Below, piece after piece: positions 38,159 through 47,290 of a DNA stretch of 64,000 nt. Numbering within the stretch: position 1 is the stretch's first letter; every line of letters begins with the position of its first letter. The stretch is from assembly GCA_039944535.1 (NCBI GenBank), contig JBDUYP010000001.1:186001-250000 (forward strand), written 5' to 3'. Source of the stretch: JAMZMI01 sp039944535. Its GTDB lineage: Bacteria > Bacteroidota > Bacteroidia > Cytophagales > Cyclobacteriaceae. Made by a program: the position numbers and the translations under genes. The notes below the pieces were generated by a model. That model was given only the letters and a program-made list of their open reading frames with translations. It was not told the origin of the DNA and did no database searches.

Positions 38159-38329
38159 ATGAAAAACACAATCATTAAATCACTAGCCATTTTACCAGTA
38201 TTGATCATCGCCCTGCCGGCTATGGCACAAGGCGCACCACCAGCTACGCCTATAGATGGTGGGCTCAGTTTGCTTCTTGCGGCAGGTGGAGTTTATGGGC
38301 TGAAAAAATTGAGAGAGAGCAAAAGGTAA
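38159..38329 (+). CDS. PID-CTERM-like micropeptide (unit 5)
   Basis: 56 residues: MKNTIIKSLAILPVLIIALPAMA, QGAPPAT, PIDGG, LSLLLAAGGVYGL, tail KKLRESKR. It remains intact although the large gene of the same unit is frameshifted. No clear terminator hairpin is seen directly after it, unlike most other units. Confidence 0.87.
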   Translation: MKNTIIKSLAILPVLIIALPAMAQGAPPATPIDGGLSLLLAAGGVYGLKKLRESKR

Positions 38330-38401
38330 GGACTATTATATCGGTTGAATAAAGCGAACTCCAAACTCAATTTTACAGATGACATGCAAGGCCATGCGAC
38401 A

Positions 38402-38959
38402 TCAGCGTTTATCGGGGTGAGTTTCGTCTTTGTACTCTACCTTGATATTAGGATTCTGTCGCTGAAATTCCTTCATTTCTTCCTCGCGAAAGTGGTTCCC
38501 TGATATTCTCAGATGTTTGAGCTTCGAAAGCTCAGTGAGCTTGGGTAATTCGTTTGATAATTCGAGCTTGTTCATCGACAGGTCCAGGAATTCAAGATTC
38601 TTAAGTTGAGAAATAGATTCAGGAAGTTCGTGAATGTCCAGGTTTGAAAGCCGAAGAGATTTTAGAGATGTGAGTTGACCAATAGATGCTGGTAGTTCTA
38701 GAAATGGCTCCTTAAGTTCCCTTGTCACATACCACGATAAAGGCGGATAATCTGTCCAGTTTCCTGTTGGCTGGGATGGTTGGATAGTCAAGTCATTTAC
38801 ACTGGTCAATTGGCCTATTTCTTCCGGAATTCTCCTGGCAGGTAGCTCATCCAGGTTAATCAATACCGTTGCTTCGTTCTGAAATCTGTCCATAGGGCTA
38901 TGTTGTTTGGTAGCACAAGAAACTAGAAGTAATAATATGACTATTTGCAGAGATCTCAT
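38402..38959 (-). CDS. Leucine-rich-repeat lipoprotein
   Basis: 185 residues with a lipobox (LLLVSC, Cys15), so probably an outer-membrane or periplasmic lipoprotein. Four or five leucine-rich repeats are visible (LPASIGQLTSLKSLRLSNL, LPESISQLKNLEFLDLS, LTELSKLKHLRISGN). LRRs of this plain kind mediate protein contacts; no function can be named. It runs opposite to the surrounding module genes, and the 12-bp string CATGCGACATCA occurs at both its ends (38393 and 38957). Confidence 0.78.
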   Translation of the reverse strand: MRSLQIVILLLLVSCATKQHSPMDRFQNEATVLINLDELPARRIPEEIGQLTSVNDLTIQPSQPTGNWTDYPPLSWYVTRELKEPFLELPASIGQLTSLKSLRLSNLDIHELPESISQLKNLEFLDLSMNKLELSNELPKLTELSKLKHLRISGNHFREEEMKEFQRQNPNIKVEYKDETHPDKR

Positions 38960-38993
38960 GCGACATCACGCTTCTTGTAAGGAGTTGTTTTAG

Positions 38994-39281
38994 TTAGGCT
39001 GTAGGAACGTTCAAACTACCACCTACAGCTCGGAGTACTTTAAGAATTGTATCAAATTGCGGTTTTGATCCTTGTGATAATGCCTTATATAGACTTGGCC
39101 TGCTTAGTCCAGTTTCTTCTGCTATTCTTGACATTCCACGAGCTTTAGCGACATGTCCAAGGGCTGTTTTGATATCTTCAGCATCACCTTCTTCAAGAAC
39201 GGTGTTCAAATACTCTACAACCATTGCATCATCTTCCAGATATTCAGCAATGTCGAATTTTGTTATCTCTTTAGTTGCCAT
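38994..39281 (-). CDS. HigA-like antitoxin (addiction module antidote)
   Basis: 95 residues from the ATG at 39281; a TTG two codons upstream is less likely. The N-terminal ITKFDIAEYLEDD is followed by a Cro/C1-like helix-turn-helix (AKARGMSRIAEETGLSRPSLYKALS) and ends SLNVPTA. This matches the probable addiction-module antidote family that pairs with RelE/Gp49-like toxins. The toxin gene lies upstream and overlaps by 11 bp, the toxin-first order usual for this family. The antitoxin probably binds its own promoter. Confidence 0.9.
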   Translation of the reverse strand: MATKEITKFDIAEYLEDDAMVVEYLNTVLEEGDAEDIKTALGHVAKARGMSRIAEETGLSRPSLYKALSQGSKPQFDTILKVLRAVGGSLNVPTA

Positions 39282-39588
39282 CTTCAATTTCGTCTTTATA
39301 GTTCAGCCATAAATCTTTGGCTTTATCAATGTCCTTCTGTTGCGACGACTTGGTTCCGCCGTTGAGAAGTATCACAACTCTGCCATTGTATTCTTTCAAA
39401 TAGACTCGGTATCCTTTAGCATAATGAATTCTTAGTTCACTAATTCCTTGACCGACAGGTTCACAATCTCCAAAATTCCCTTTTTCTTCAATTCTCTGGA
39501 TTCTGAAAAGGATTTTGGCCTTTGCTCGATGATCTTTCAGTTTTCTTAGCCACCTATCAAATACATCTGTCTTCTCAATAGAATACAT
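39271..39588 (-). CDS. RelE/HigB-like toxin (Gp49-type addiction module killer)
   Basis: 105 residues: MYSIEKTDVFDRWLRKLKD, RAKAKILFRIQRIEEKGNFGDCEPVG, ISELRIHYAKGYRVYL, VILLNGGTKSSQQKDIDKAKDLW. These blocks are typical of type II toxins of the RelE/ParE superfamily, most of which cut mRNA at the ribosome. It is the first gene of a two-gene operon with the antitoxin at 38994-39281. Confidence 0.92.
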   Translation of the reverse strand: MYSIEKTDVFDRWLRKLKDHRAKAKILFRIQRIEEKGNFGDCEPVGQGISELRIHYAKGYRVYLKEYNGRVVILLNGGTKSSQQKDIDKAKDLWLNYKDEIEDGN

Positions 39589-39660
39589 ACGACAAATGTA
39601 TTCACTTGGATACAGTAATACAATAAAGAGTTAGATTTTGCTGTTAGCAGCTATGCCTTA

Positions 39661-39887
39661 CAACGCCCATGTATGAGGCGTGTGCTCACACTTGGTTAAT
39701 GATTGCAAAATAGTGAAGTCTGCCGGTGCTTCCAAAGTTTGTGAAAAGCACTGCGTTTCAAAAGTCAAAAAATCCCGCAAGATGAAGTATCCAAAAACCA
39801 CAAACCTTGCTCGGCGGCAGACTCATGGTCAAGTCCAGATGCCGTTTGTAGAAAGCACGTAAGCACTTGCCTTCATACAGTTTGTTA
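39661..39887. repeat. attC-like 227-bp element, copy 1
   Basis: The element starts AACGCCCATGTATGAGGC and ends GCCTTCATACAGTTTGTTAG; these ends are imperfect inverted repeats of about 25 bp with AAC/GTT termini. The interior shares blocks with copy 2 at 47833 (for example AGTCTGCCGGTGCTTCCAAA and CGGCGG...TCA.GGTCAAGTCC). It directly abuts the stop of the lipoprotein gene at 39885, whose stop codon lies inside GTTAG. The layout resembles integron attC sites, though an unrelated MITE or structured RNA is possible. Confidence 0.7.
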
Positions 39888-40673
39888 GAGCCTTTTTATT
39901 CCTAATGTATCAATTTTCAAAAGCTTAGGTAAATATTTCTCGGTGGTTACCAGCTTGTAGCCTTTGTTGGCTGAATCAGTAGATCTTACGTCTACGTTTA
40001 TACCCATTCGAGCAAATACTAGCTCAACCTTTTCCATAGAGTTGATTATGCCATTATCAAACAATGAGTCAGGAATTTTCACGTAAAACTCTTCACTGAT
40101 ATTGTCTTCAAAGAACAACGGAAAGAATTCTGACAGCCCTTCGTTCTCGTAATTTGTTATGTCATTCTCTAGCTGTAAATAGTATATTTCAGGCAAGTGG
40201 GAATTTCTTTCGAGAGCCAAAAGACCTTCATTTTTTCCTCGTGTTACAGTTAATAATTGGGGGCTGCCAATTGGTGCCTGCCAGGAACTATCGATTTCTT
40301 CGTAAGCAAGTTCATAATAATGTTTTGCAGAATCCATCATATTCTCCCTTTCATAACTCCAACCCAATAACAAAAGAGTGACCGGCTCGAAATTGTCCCA
40401 AGCACAAATTTTTTTAAAATATCTCAAAGACTCCTTCGTGTCATGATTGTTGAATGCGGAATAGGCTTTTGTTACAATGGCGATATGATTAGAAGAGTCT
40501 ATTTCAAGCAAACTATCAGCTATTGGCACACCATCATTCGGATAGTTATTGTTAATTGAATTTAACTTCAGTTCAAGGCTTTCTATGATCTCATCAGTGG
40601 AATAAGTTTTCTGTTGTTCACAACCAATTGCGACAAGGCTTAAAAGTAGAAGGTTTAGGACTCTTTGATTCAT
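39885..40673 (-). CDS. TPR-like lipoprotein
   Basis: 262 residues. A lipobox (LVAIGC) marks it as a lipoprotein. The middle section (IVTKAYSAFNNHDTKESLRYFKKI, LLLLGWSYERENMMDSAKHYYELAYEE) looks like TPR helices. The C-terminal part is not recognised. The gene is alone on the minus strand between an attC-like element at its 3' end and a palindrome upstream of its start (40690-40722). Confidence 0.65.
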   Translation of the reverse strand: MNQRVLNLLLLSLVAIGCEQQKTYSTDEIIESLELKLNSINNNYPNDGVPIADSLLEIDSSNHIAIVTKAYSAFNNHDTKESLRYFKKICAWDNFEPVTLLLLGWSYERENMMDSAKHYYELAYEEIDSSWQAPIGSPQLLTVTRGKNEGLLALERNSHLPEIYYLQLENDITNYENEGLSEFFPLFFEDNISEEFYVKIPDSLFDNGIINSMEKVELVFARMGINVDVRSTDSANKGYKLVTTEKYLPKLLKIDTLGIKRL

Positions 40674-40689
40674 CTAGAGATTGTGGATC

Positions 40690-40722
40690 TAACAACTAGC
40701 CAACGCGCACCATGTGCGTTAT
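40690..40722. repeat. Small attC-like palindrome, site A
   Basis: TCTAAC (40689-40694) is followed by the imperfect palindrome AACGC-GCAC-CAT-GTGCGTT (40702-40720), immediately upstream of a minus-strand lipoprotein start. Read on the minus strand it gives palindrome then GTTAGA, the order expected where an attC site meets the next cassette. Sites B and C are the same type. Confidence 0.55.
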
Positions 40723-40925
40723 CAGCCTTTCAAAATAAGTCTGTGTGACTGTTTAGCATCAATATAGCGTGTAATCAGGAACTCACCAATTAGTTATGTG
40801 AAAAGCACCTTTGGATAATCAGCCTCATCACTCCTCTGCAGGGTGCCGGTTTTTTATTTATGCGGTTCTTGTTTTGAAGCATTGTGTTAACTTTTAGCTC
40901 TGATTACCTAACCAGCAGTATTAGC

Positions 40926-42803
40926 ATGTTCAAAACCAAGTGGCTGGCGTTTTATACGACCGCTTTACTTTTCCTCAGCTCTTTCGCACAGCCAGACAAG
41001 GTTGCCCAAGACTTGCTTATCCGGGCAGAGTCATATTTATTCAATCAGCCTGATTCAGCTCGCTATTTTATAGACAAAGCATACGATGTAGCGCACGAGG
41101 ATGACGACCCCATTCTTACCCAGGTTTACAGGTATTATGGGATTTATTACCATCTTTTGTCACAATATGACACAGCCATCAGCTTTTATCAGAAATCGGC
41201 TGATCTGGCTCAGAATCTGGGTAAGCAAGAGATTTATGTAGATGCCACCAGCAACATGGGGTTGGCTTTTTCTGCACAGGGTAGTTTGGGCAAAGCACAG
41301 GAAAAACTCCTGGAGGCACTGGAATATTATGAGCGGGAAAACCTACCACTCAAAGCCGCAAATGCTTACAACAACATAGGCATAGTGCTACAAAAATCCG
41401 GAGATCTGCAGGGAGCAAAAGCAACTTACAAAAGGGCCAACAAAATGCACCCTGAAAAGCATCTGGGCGCACTGTCCAACCTGGCTGCTGCTTTCGAGAA
41501 TGAAAACAACCTGGATTCGGCATTACTTATTTATGATATGCTGGAGCTGGCCTTCAGTGAGGCCAACAATCTGCATTCATTGTTTAGTGTGTATTCCAAC
41601 AAGGCGATCGTTTATGACAAGATGGGAGATAAGCAGCAGGTGGTACGTTACAGTAAGAAATGCGCCAAACTGGGTCGGCAGATCAACAACCAAAATGGCC
41701 TTTGTATCCTTTATCAAAATCTGGCGGATTACTATTTCAAACAGGCCGATTATGCTCTGTCACGCCAATATCTGGACAGTGCCTATACCGCGGCGGCTTT
41801 GGCCGAAAACCTGGAAGTGTTTACTAAGCTTAAAAACCGAGAGGCTGAGCTCGAAGAGCAATCTGGGAGGTATGCGAAAGCGGTGGAGGCTTTCAAAGCG
41901 TTCCACGTTTTGAGCGATAGCCTGCACAAGCAAGAGCAGGCCGAAGTGGTCACGGAGCTAAATATCAAATACGAAACAGCTTCCAACCAGCAAAAAATAG
42001 CCGAGCTGGAGCTGCAGAAGAAGAGTGCTGCGCTCTCACTTTCCCGATCGCAAAACCAGCGAAACATCCTGATCCTTGGCTTGTCTGCACTGCTCCTGGC
42101 AGCAGGTCTGCTCTATTATCTTTATCATACCAAAAAGAAAACTTCTGATATTCTTTCAGAGAAAAACGACCAGATTTCGCAGGCTCTCGCAGAACGCGAA
42201 ACATTGCTCAAAGAGATCCATCACCGTGTGAAAAACAACCTTCAGGTTATTTCCAGTTTGCTCAACCTACAAGCCGGATCTCTTGAAGATGAGGCGGCCA
42301 TCGAAGCAGTGCGTCAGGGCCAGCACAGGGTCAAATCCATGGCGCTGATTCATCAGCGGCTTTACTCCACTGATGATGTCAGAGGAGTGAATATTGACGA
42401 TTATTTCAATAGCCTTTTTGTGGAGCTGTTTTCTGCGTTTGGTGTGAACCAGGAGTTGGTTGAGTACAACGTGGAAACCGGTGGACTGAAATTGGATATA
42501 GATACCGTGATTCCTTTGGGGCTGATCGTGAATGAGCTGATTACCAATGCCATCAAATATGCTTTTGGCGAGGGGCAAAGCGGAAAGATTCAGTTTCAGA
42601 TAGAACAGCGGGATAATCAGCTTCGGGCGTTTGTAAAAGACAATGGAAGAGGGATGGATGGGGATGCCCTGCAAAAGGCCAATTCATTTGGCTGGCGCAT
42701 GATGCGCTCATTGGCCCGAAAACTCAAGGCAGAAATTGAAATCACCAATGATTCCGGTACGAGAGTGGATTTGATCATCTCACGATATAAATTAGTGTCA
42801 TGA
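40926..42803 (+). CDS. TPR-sensor histidine kinase, HisKA_2 type (unit 6)
   Basis: 625 residues from the ATG at 40926; a GTG at 40884 would put 14 polar residues before the signal peptide and is rejected. Signal peptide (ending SFAQ), TPR repeats to about 340, membrane helix about 379-400 (ILILGLSALLLAAGLLYYLYHTKKK), HisKA_2 motif EIHHRVKNNLQV with H432-H433, HATPase with NELITNAIKYAF and DNGRGMD. It is a close paralogue of the unit 1 kinase along its whole length. Overlaps the LytTR regulator by 4 bp. Confidence 0.92.
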   Translation: MFKTKWLAFYTTALLFLSSFAQPDKVAQDLLIRAESYLFNQPDSARYFIDKAYDVAHEDDDPILTQVYRYYGIYYHLLSQYDTAISFYQKSADLAQNLGKQEIYVDATSNMGLAFSAQGSLGKAQEKLLEALEYYERENLPLKAANAYNNIGIVLQKSGDLQGAKATYKRANKMHPEKHLGALSNLAAAFENENNLDSALLIYDMLELAFSEANNLHSLFSVYSNKAIVYDKMGDKQQVVRYSKKCAKLGRQINNQNGLCILYQNLADYYFKQADYALSRQYLDSAYTAAALAENLEVFTKLKNREAELEEQSGRYAKAVEAFKAFHVLSDSLHKQEQAEVVTELNIKYETASNQQKIAELELQKKSAALSLSRSQNQRNILILGLSALLLAAGLLYYLYHTKKKTSDILSEKNDQISQALAERETLLKEIHHRVKNNLQVISSLLNLQAGSLEDEAAIEAVRQGQHRVKSMALIHQRLYSTDDVRGVNIDDYFNSLFVELFSAFGVNQELVEYNVETGGLKLDIDTVIPLGLIVNELITNAIKYAFGEGQSGKIQFQIEQRDNQLRAFVKDNGRGMDGDALQKANSFGWRMMRSLARKLKAEIEITNDSGTRVDLIISRYKLVS

Positions 42804-43495
42804 GTAAAACCAGGGTGTTGATTGTAGAAGATGAGCCACTCATCGCAGATGATATTGCAGATGCATTGGAGCGCAATGGATATGAGGTGGTGGCCATTGC
42901 CGATGAAGCTGAAGATGCCTTGCAGGCCGTGACTGCCCATGCTCCGGCTATCGCGCTTTTGGATGTCAACATTGAAGGTGATATGGATGGCATTGAGCTG
43001 GCGCATCAGATGACGATCCCCTTTGTTTTCCTCACGTCCTATTATGATCAAAACACGCTGGATCGTGCCAAACAAACCAACCCGGCAGGATACATAGTAA
43101 AACCTTTCAGTGAAAAAGACCTGATCGTCAATCTGGAAATTGCACTCTCGAGAACCTCGCCTGCTCAAGCAGAACCTCGCCAGCCTGAAAAGCTTTTCTT
43201 GCGAAATGGTCAGGAGATTATATCGGTCATGTCTTCTGATATTATTTATGTTGAGGCTTATGACAACTATTCCAATGTCTATACGACAATGGATAAATTC
43301 ATGATTAGCCATACACTCAAAAGTGTGGAAGACAAACTTCTGCCCTTTGGGTTCAGAAGAATCCACCGGTCCTATTTGATCAATTTCAGTAAAGTCGATA
43401 CCATTTCAGAAGGATACGTTTTTATCGGTAGTCACAAAGTGCAGATAGGTAAATCGTACCGCAAAGATTTTATGGACAGCCTGTCTTTGCTGTAA
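42800..43495 (+). CDS. LytTR-family response regulator (unit 6)
   Basis: 231 residues, the same length as the unit 1 regulator and closely related. Receiver with IVEDE, D55 (ALLDVNIEG), T (LTSYYDQ) and K (IVKPFS); LytTR domain from about 135 (IIYVEAYDNYSNVYT, FRRIHRSYLINF). Coupled to the upstream kinase by an ATGA overlap. Its probable target site (43509-43540) shares the CACTAAA core with the unit 1 site, in line with the relatedness of the two DNA-binding domains. Confidence 0.93.
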   Translation: MSKTRVLIVEDEPLIADDIADALERNGYEVVAIADEAEDALQAVTAHAPAIALLDVNIEGDMDGIELAHQMTIPFVFLTSYYDQNTLDRAKQTNPAGYIVKPFSEKDLIVNLEIALSRTSPAQAEPRQPEKLFLRNGQEIISVMSSDIIYVEAYDNYSNVYTTMDKFMISHTLKSVEDKLLPFGFRRIHRSYLINFSKVDTISEGYVFIGSHKVQIGKSYRKDFMDSLSLL

Positions 43496-43508
43496 GTCAC
43501 TCTTTACT

Positions 43509-43540
43509 TTCACTAAAAAAAAACTGCCCTTCACTAAAAC
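43509..43540 (+). promoter_or_regulatory. Candidate LytTR binding site, unit 6
   Basis: TTCACTAAAA begins at 43509 and at 43530, exactly 21 bp apart, right after the regulator stop and about 65 bp before the large gene start. Confidence 0.7.
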
Positions 43541-43604
43541 GGGATGTGATCTCGTGTGTCAATGGATCATCTTCACTGCTGATTATCAAACCAATTCAGA
43601 CAAG

Positions 43605-46600
43605 ATGAAGAAATTCCTACCAATTATTTTATCGTTGATTATATCCTGTGGAGCGGCCTATGCTCAGGATGCTTTTATCACCACCTGGGTGACCGATGAT
43701 GGCACCATCGACATTGTTGATGTGGGCTCAGGATATTACAATGTGACTTACTACCCAGCGTCAAGTCCAGGGGCTTCACAAACACTTACAAATGAGCGAA
43801 ATAGTACTGAAATCACTGGAATGACCAATGGTGTGGAATACAAAGTGGAGATCACCGGGAGTTTTTCTGGGATGGTGTCTACAATCAGCCCTACAGTGCC
43901 GGATGGTACAGAGGATAAGCTTCTATCTGTGGATCAGTGGGGTGACATTGCGTGGACCACAATGGCCAATGCGTTCCGAGGATATACCAACCTGACCGTG
44001 ACGGCTACAGATGCACCGGATCTTTCAGGAGTTACTAGTATGCAGGGCATGTTTCAGTCATCAGGGCTCAACAGTGCTAATTTTAACCACTGGAATGTGG
44101 GCACTATCACGAATATGAGCTGGACATTTGCTTATTGTCCCAATTTTAATGGAGATGTTTCTGATTGGAATGTTAGCAATGTTACTACAATGGGCAATAT
44201 GTTCAGGTCTCTTAGTTATTATGCAGACCCTTTCTCAGGAGATCTCAGTGGATGGGATGTAGGGAATGTCACAAGTATGGGCAGCATGCTTAGTTACACG
44301 GCCATTTCTCAGGAAAATGTAGACGCTATGCTCTTGGCATGGTCACAATTGCCTTCCCTTAAGAGTAATGTGTCATTAGGCCTTGACGGCTTAAACTACT
44401 GTGATCATGTGGGCAGAGAGGCCTTAATGGATGATTATAACTGGACGATTACCGGAGCAACAATGAAATGCCCACAGGTGCTTAGTTTCGACCCTTTTGA
44501 TGCGATTACCTATGGTGATGTGGCAGAGATCGCTCTGGAGTTTGACAATTCTTCCAACCTGCCACCAACTTCAGTGACTAGTTCTGATACCGATGTGGCT
44601 ACTATCGTGGAATCACCACAGTACACCTACAAGGTTGTGATACAGGGGCCGGGAACTACGACCATCTCAGCACAAACCGATGAAACTTCGTCTTATTTTG
44701 AATCTAACCTCGCTACTCAGGTGCTGGTGGTGAATGAAGCTCCTGCTTTTACCATGAAATATCAGATTACCAATACGGGCAGTTCCGGATGGAATGAGTT
44801 ACAACTAACACCAAGCTATTCTTCAAGTGGCTATACCGTGGACTGGGGAGACGGAGATACATACACGGGCACATACGCTCCTTTACATACCTATGCTTCG
44901 GAAGGGGAGTACACCGTAAAAATCACCGGTGACTATCCATACTTCTTGTTGAGATCAGCAGATAGGTCAAAACTGATTGAGATCAGTCAATGGGGCAGTA
45001 TTGTTTGGGAAGAGTTTTGGGGCAGTTTTCAATATTGCACAAACCTAACTTACGCGGCGACTGATGCTCCTGACTTATCCAACGTTACGCGATTGCAGGA
45101 CATGTTTTCAGGTGCTTCTTCTTTTGATGCTGACCTGGGCTCATGGGACATCAGCAATATTACCAATATGTACGGGATGCTGGATGGAACTGCACTATCC
45201 GCCTCCAATTATGACGAGACTTTGGCGGGTTGGGCAGAAAATGCTTCCGTGCCGGGTTCAGTTTTATTAGGAGCCTCAGGTCTCAACTATTGCGATGGAG
45301 GCGATGCAAGAACTGATCTGATCAATAACCATAGCTGGACGATTACCGATGGTGGCCAGCTTTGTCCGCCGGTGGTGTGGGATGGTACCGCATGGGACAA
45401 CACTGTAGGACCTACCGCATCGGATAACGTGGAAATCAATGGAGACTACAGCGAGGCAGTAGGGTTTGAATGTGCTAACCTGACCATTGATTATGGAGTG
45501 TCTCTGACTGTAAACGGAACATTGACTGTGAATGGAAGCCTGACCAAATTCGGGTCTATGACAGTGGAGTCCGGGGGATCGCTTCTCACTTTTGATGGAA
45601 ACTCCATTTCCAGTAACATCACTTTCAAAAGAAACACACGCTATGCCGATGGCAAGTATAGTTTCATCGGCTCACCTGTGGAATATGGAATTACTACGGG
45701 TGAAAATCTAGGGTCTCATGTGTATAAATATGACGAATCGGCTCACCCAAACCCTGAGTCGCTAACCCGCTGGGTAGATGCGTTCTACGATCAGCTCGTG
45801 CCGGGCATGGGTTATACCCAGGCCAATCAGCAGCAAATATCATTTACAGGAAGACCAAATGATGGTAACGTGACCCGTGGGGTAAGTTATGTAAATGACG
45901 GCTGGCACCTGGTGAGCAACCCGTATCCTGCGGCGATTGATATTGACGCCTTCATAGACGGCAATGGATACATCACCGGAGATGTGTACATCTGGGATGA
46001 CAATGATTCTGAAGCCGGTAGAGGGTCGAGCAGCGACTATATAGTGGCCAATAAGTCTGGCGCTACTGACAACAGTGGGCCTGACAATGACATCAGGTGG
46101 AACGGGCACATTGGTGCCATGCAAGGCTTCTTTGTGAAGCTCGATGGTACTTCCGGCAACATCCTTTTCAAAGAAAATATGAGGGTGAGTGGCAACAATG
46201 CGGATGAAAACTTCTTCAGAGCTGCCGCTGAAGAACCTGCTCGCATTAGAGTCAATCTGATGCATGCTGATGGCTTATTCAAGCAGACTTTGATCGCCTG
46301 GAATGAGTCTGTCAGCAATGACCAAATCACCAAAGGCTATGACTCGCGGGTTTTTAGCACTTCTTCTCCCTATGCGATCTACACATTGAAAGCCGAAACA
46401 CCGCTGGCCATCCAGACGGTAACGAGCGAAATAGAGGCCATTCCTCTGGCCTACCACGTAGAAGAGGCCGGGAGCTATACCTTGGCAATTGACCTAAAAG
46501 AAGCTCAGGACCAAATACTTTATCTAAAGGATAATCACACCGGGGCAATAGTGGATGCAAGTCAGGGATATCAGTTCAACTCAACCGCAGGAAAGTTTAC

Positions 46601-46853
46601 CGAGCGTTTTCAGCTGACGACCAACAGCAGTGTGCTGAATGTCCGCGATGGTCTGGAACAGATGTATGTGGCAGGCAAAACCTTGTACCTCAAATCAGCA
46701 GCTACCCAAACTTATGAAGTGATCAATCTGCTGGGAGAATCCGTGATGATGATTCAGGCCAATGGCAATGCGACCATTTCCCTCGATCACCTGTCTAGTG
46801 GAGTTTATGTCATCTCCTCACCAAACGAAAGAAAGAAAGTCATTTTGAAATAA
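43605..46853 (+). CDS. T9SS-secreted protein with BspA-like (DUF285) head (unit 6)
   Basis: 1082 residues from the ATG at 43605, where a signal peptide begins (MKKFLPIILSLIISCGAAYAQ); a GTG at 43554 is rejected. Two blocks of BspA/DUF285 surface repeats are visible (about 105-290 and 440-590), with units such as LSGVTSMQGMFQSS, WNVSNVTTMGNMF and WDVGNVTSMGSML. An Ig-like and a PKD-like segment (DWGDGDTYTG) lie between them. The shared C-terminal region starts near 590 (VVWDGTAWDNTVGPT) with KYSFIGSPVEY, WHLVSNPYPAAI and MQGFFVKLDG. The T9SS sorting domain ends SGVYVISSPNERKKVILK, diverged from the other units. Confidence 0.88.
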   Translation: MKKFLPIILSLIISCGAAYAQDAFITTWVTDDGTIDIVDVGSGYYNVTYYPASSPGASQTLTNERNSTEITGMTNGVEYKVEITGSFSGMVSTISPTVPDGTEDKLLSVDQWGDIAWTTMANAFRGYTNLTVTATDAPDLSGVTSMQGMFQSSGLNSANFNHWNVGTITNMSWTFAYCPNFNGDVSDWNVSNVTTMGNMFRSLSYYADPFSGDLSGWDVGNVTSMGSMLSYTAISQENVDAMLLAWSQLPSLKSNVSLGLDGLNYCDHVGREALMDDYNWTITGATMKCPQVLSFDPFDAITYGDVAEIALEFDNSSNLPPTSVTSSDTDVATIVESPQYTYKVVIQGPGTTTISAQTDETSSYFESNLATQVLVVNEAPAFTMKYQITNTGSSGWNELQLTPSYSSSGYTVDWGDGDTYTGTYAPLHTYASEGEYTVKITGDYPYFLLRSADRSKLIEISQWGSIVWEEFWGSFQYCTNLTYAATDAPDLSNVTRLQDMFSGASSFDADLGSWDISNITNMYGMLDGTALSASNYDETLAGWAENASVPGSVLLGASGLNYCDGGDARTDLINNHSWTITDGGQLCPPVVWDGTAWDNTVGPTASDNVEINGDYSEAVGFECANLTIDYGVSLTVNGTLTVNGSLTKFGSMTVESGGSLLTFDGNSISSNITFKRNTRYADGKYSFIGSPVEYGITTGENLGSHVYKYDESAHPNPESLTRWVDAFYDQLVPGMGYTQANQQQISFTGRPNDGNVTRGVSYVNDGWHLVSNPYPAAIDIDAFIDGNGYITGDVYIWDDNDSEAGRGSSSDYIVANKSGATDNSGPDNDIRWNGHIGAMQGFFVKLDGTSGNILFKENMRVSGNNADENFFRAAAEEPARIRVNLMHADGLFKQTLIAWNESVSNDQITKGYDSRVFSTSSPYAIYTLKAETPLAIQTVTSEIEAIPLAYHVEEAGSYTLAIDLKEAQDQILYLKDNHTGAIVDASQGYQFNSTAGKFTERFQLTTNSSVLNVRDGLEQMYVAGKTLYLKSAATQTYEVINLLGESVMMIQANGNATISLDHLSSGVYVISSPNERKKVILK

Positions 46854-46869
46854 TTCCCTTCCGTGTAGT

Positions 46870-46885
46870 CCCCTCCCGGGAGGGG
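46870..46885 (+). repeat. Hairpin between large gene and micropeptide, unit 6
   Basis: CCCCTCC-CG-GGAGGGG. The stem equals that of unit 3 while the loop differs (CG for TT), followed by GATTCAGGGGCGGGTAAAAA. Stem kept with loop changed fits selection on the hairpin, or a common repeat family. Confidence 0.72.
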
Positions 46886-46913
46886 ATTCAGGGGCGGGTA
46901 AAAAAACCGAATC

Positions 46914-47084
46914 ATGAAAACCATAATCATAAAAACACTCGCAATCTTACCAGTACTGATGATCGCACTGCCAGCAATGGCCCAAGGTGCACCACCCGCT
47001 ACTCCTATAGACGGAGGGCTGAGTTTGCTACTAGCCGCAGGCGGGGCTTACGGTCTGAAAAAACTGAGAGATAGTAGGAAGTAA
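46914..47084 (+). CDS. PID-CTERM-like micropeptide (unit 6)
   Basis: 56 residues: MKTIIIKTLAILPVLMIALPAMA, QGAPPAT, PIDGG, LSLLLAAGGAYGL, KKLRDSRK. The second half of the gene and about 25 bp after the stop are nearly identical in DNA to unit 7 (62242-62412), more so than to the other units, suggesting recent copying between these two. Confidence 0.87.
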   Translation: MKTIIIKTLAILPVLMIALPAMAQGAPPATPIDGGLSLLLAAGGAYGLKKLRDSRK

Positions 47085-47112
47085 CAGGAACTTGCAGCTG
47101 GTTTATATGGCG

Positions 47113-47157
47113 GCCTCTCCATCCCGATTGGTATCGGGGTGGGCGAGGTTGTGTTTT
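47113..47157 (+). terminator. Probable terminator after unit 6
   Basis: Long stem with core CATCCCGAT / ATCGGGGTG around a TGGT loop, extended by CCTC / GAGG, then GTTGTGTTTT. The T run is imperfect, so termination strength is uncertain. Confidence 0.6.
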
Positions 47158-47248
47158 AAACCGTTGCTCATACACTTGTTCGTCAGCTGGACAACTGTTA
47201 CTGTTTTGTTCAATTTTCAACTGTCCTATTTTTAGGGAAGGCTACAAC

Positions 47249-47289
47249 CTTGAAATAATTCAATGAGGTGAATCTGAAGGCTTGTTAGC
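47249..47289. repeat. Partial copy of the TCAATGAGGTGAATCT repeat (copy a)
   Basis: CTTGAAATAATTCAATGAGG then TGAATCTGAAGGCTTGTTAG. This is the right half of a repeat found in full at 48779, 50599 and 62438. It ends in GTTAG just before the stop of a minus-strand lipoprotein gene. Confidence 0.75.
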
Positions 47290-47290
47290 A

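Noticed and set aside
40884..42803. GTG start for the unit 6 kinase
   Set aside because: The ATG at 40926 leads directly into a normal signal peptide; the extension does not.
42617..43366. Long minus-strand ORF of 249 codons
   Set aside because: It lies fully opposite the unit 6 kinase/LytTR genes, whose domains are clear, and its translation shows no recognisable domain.
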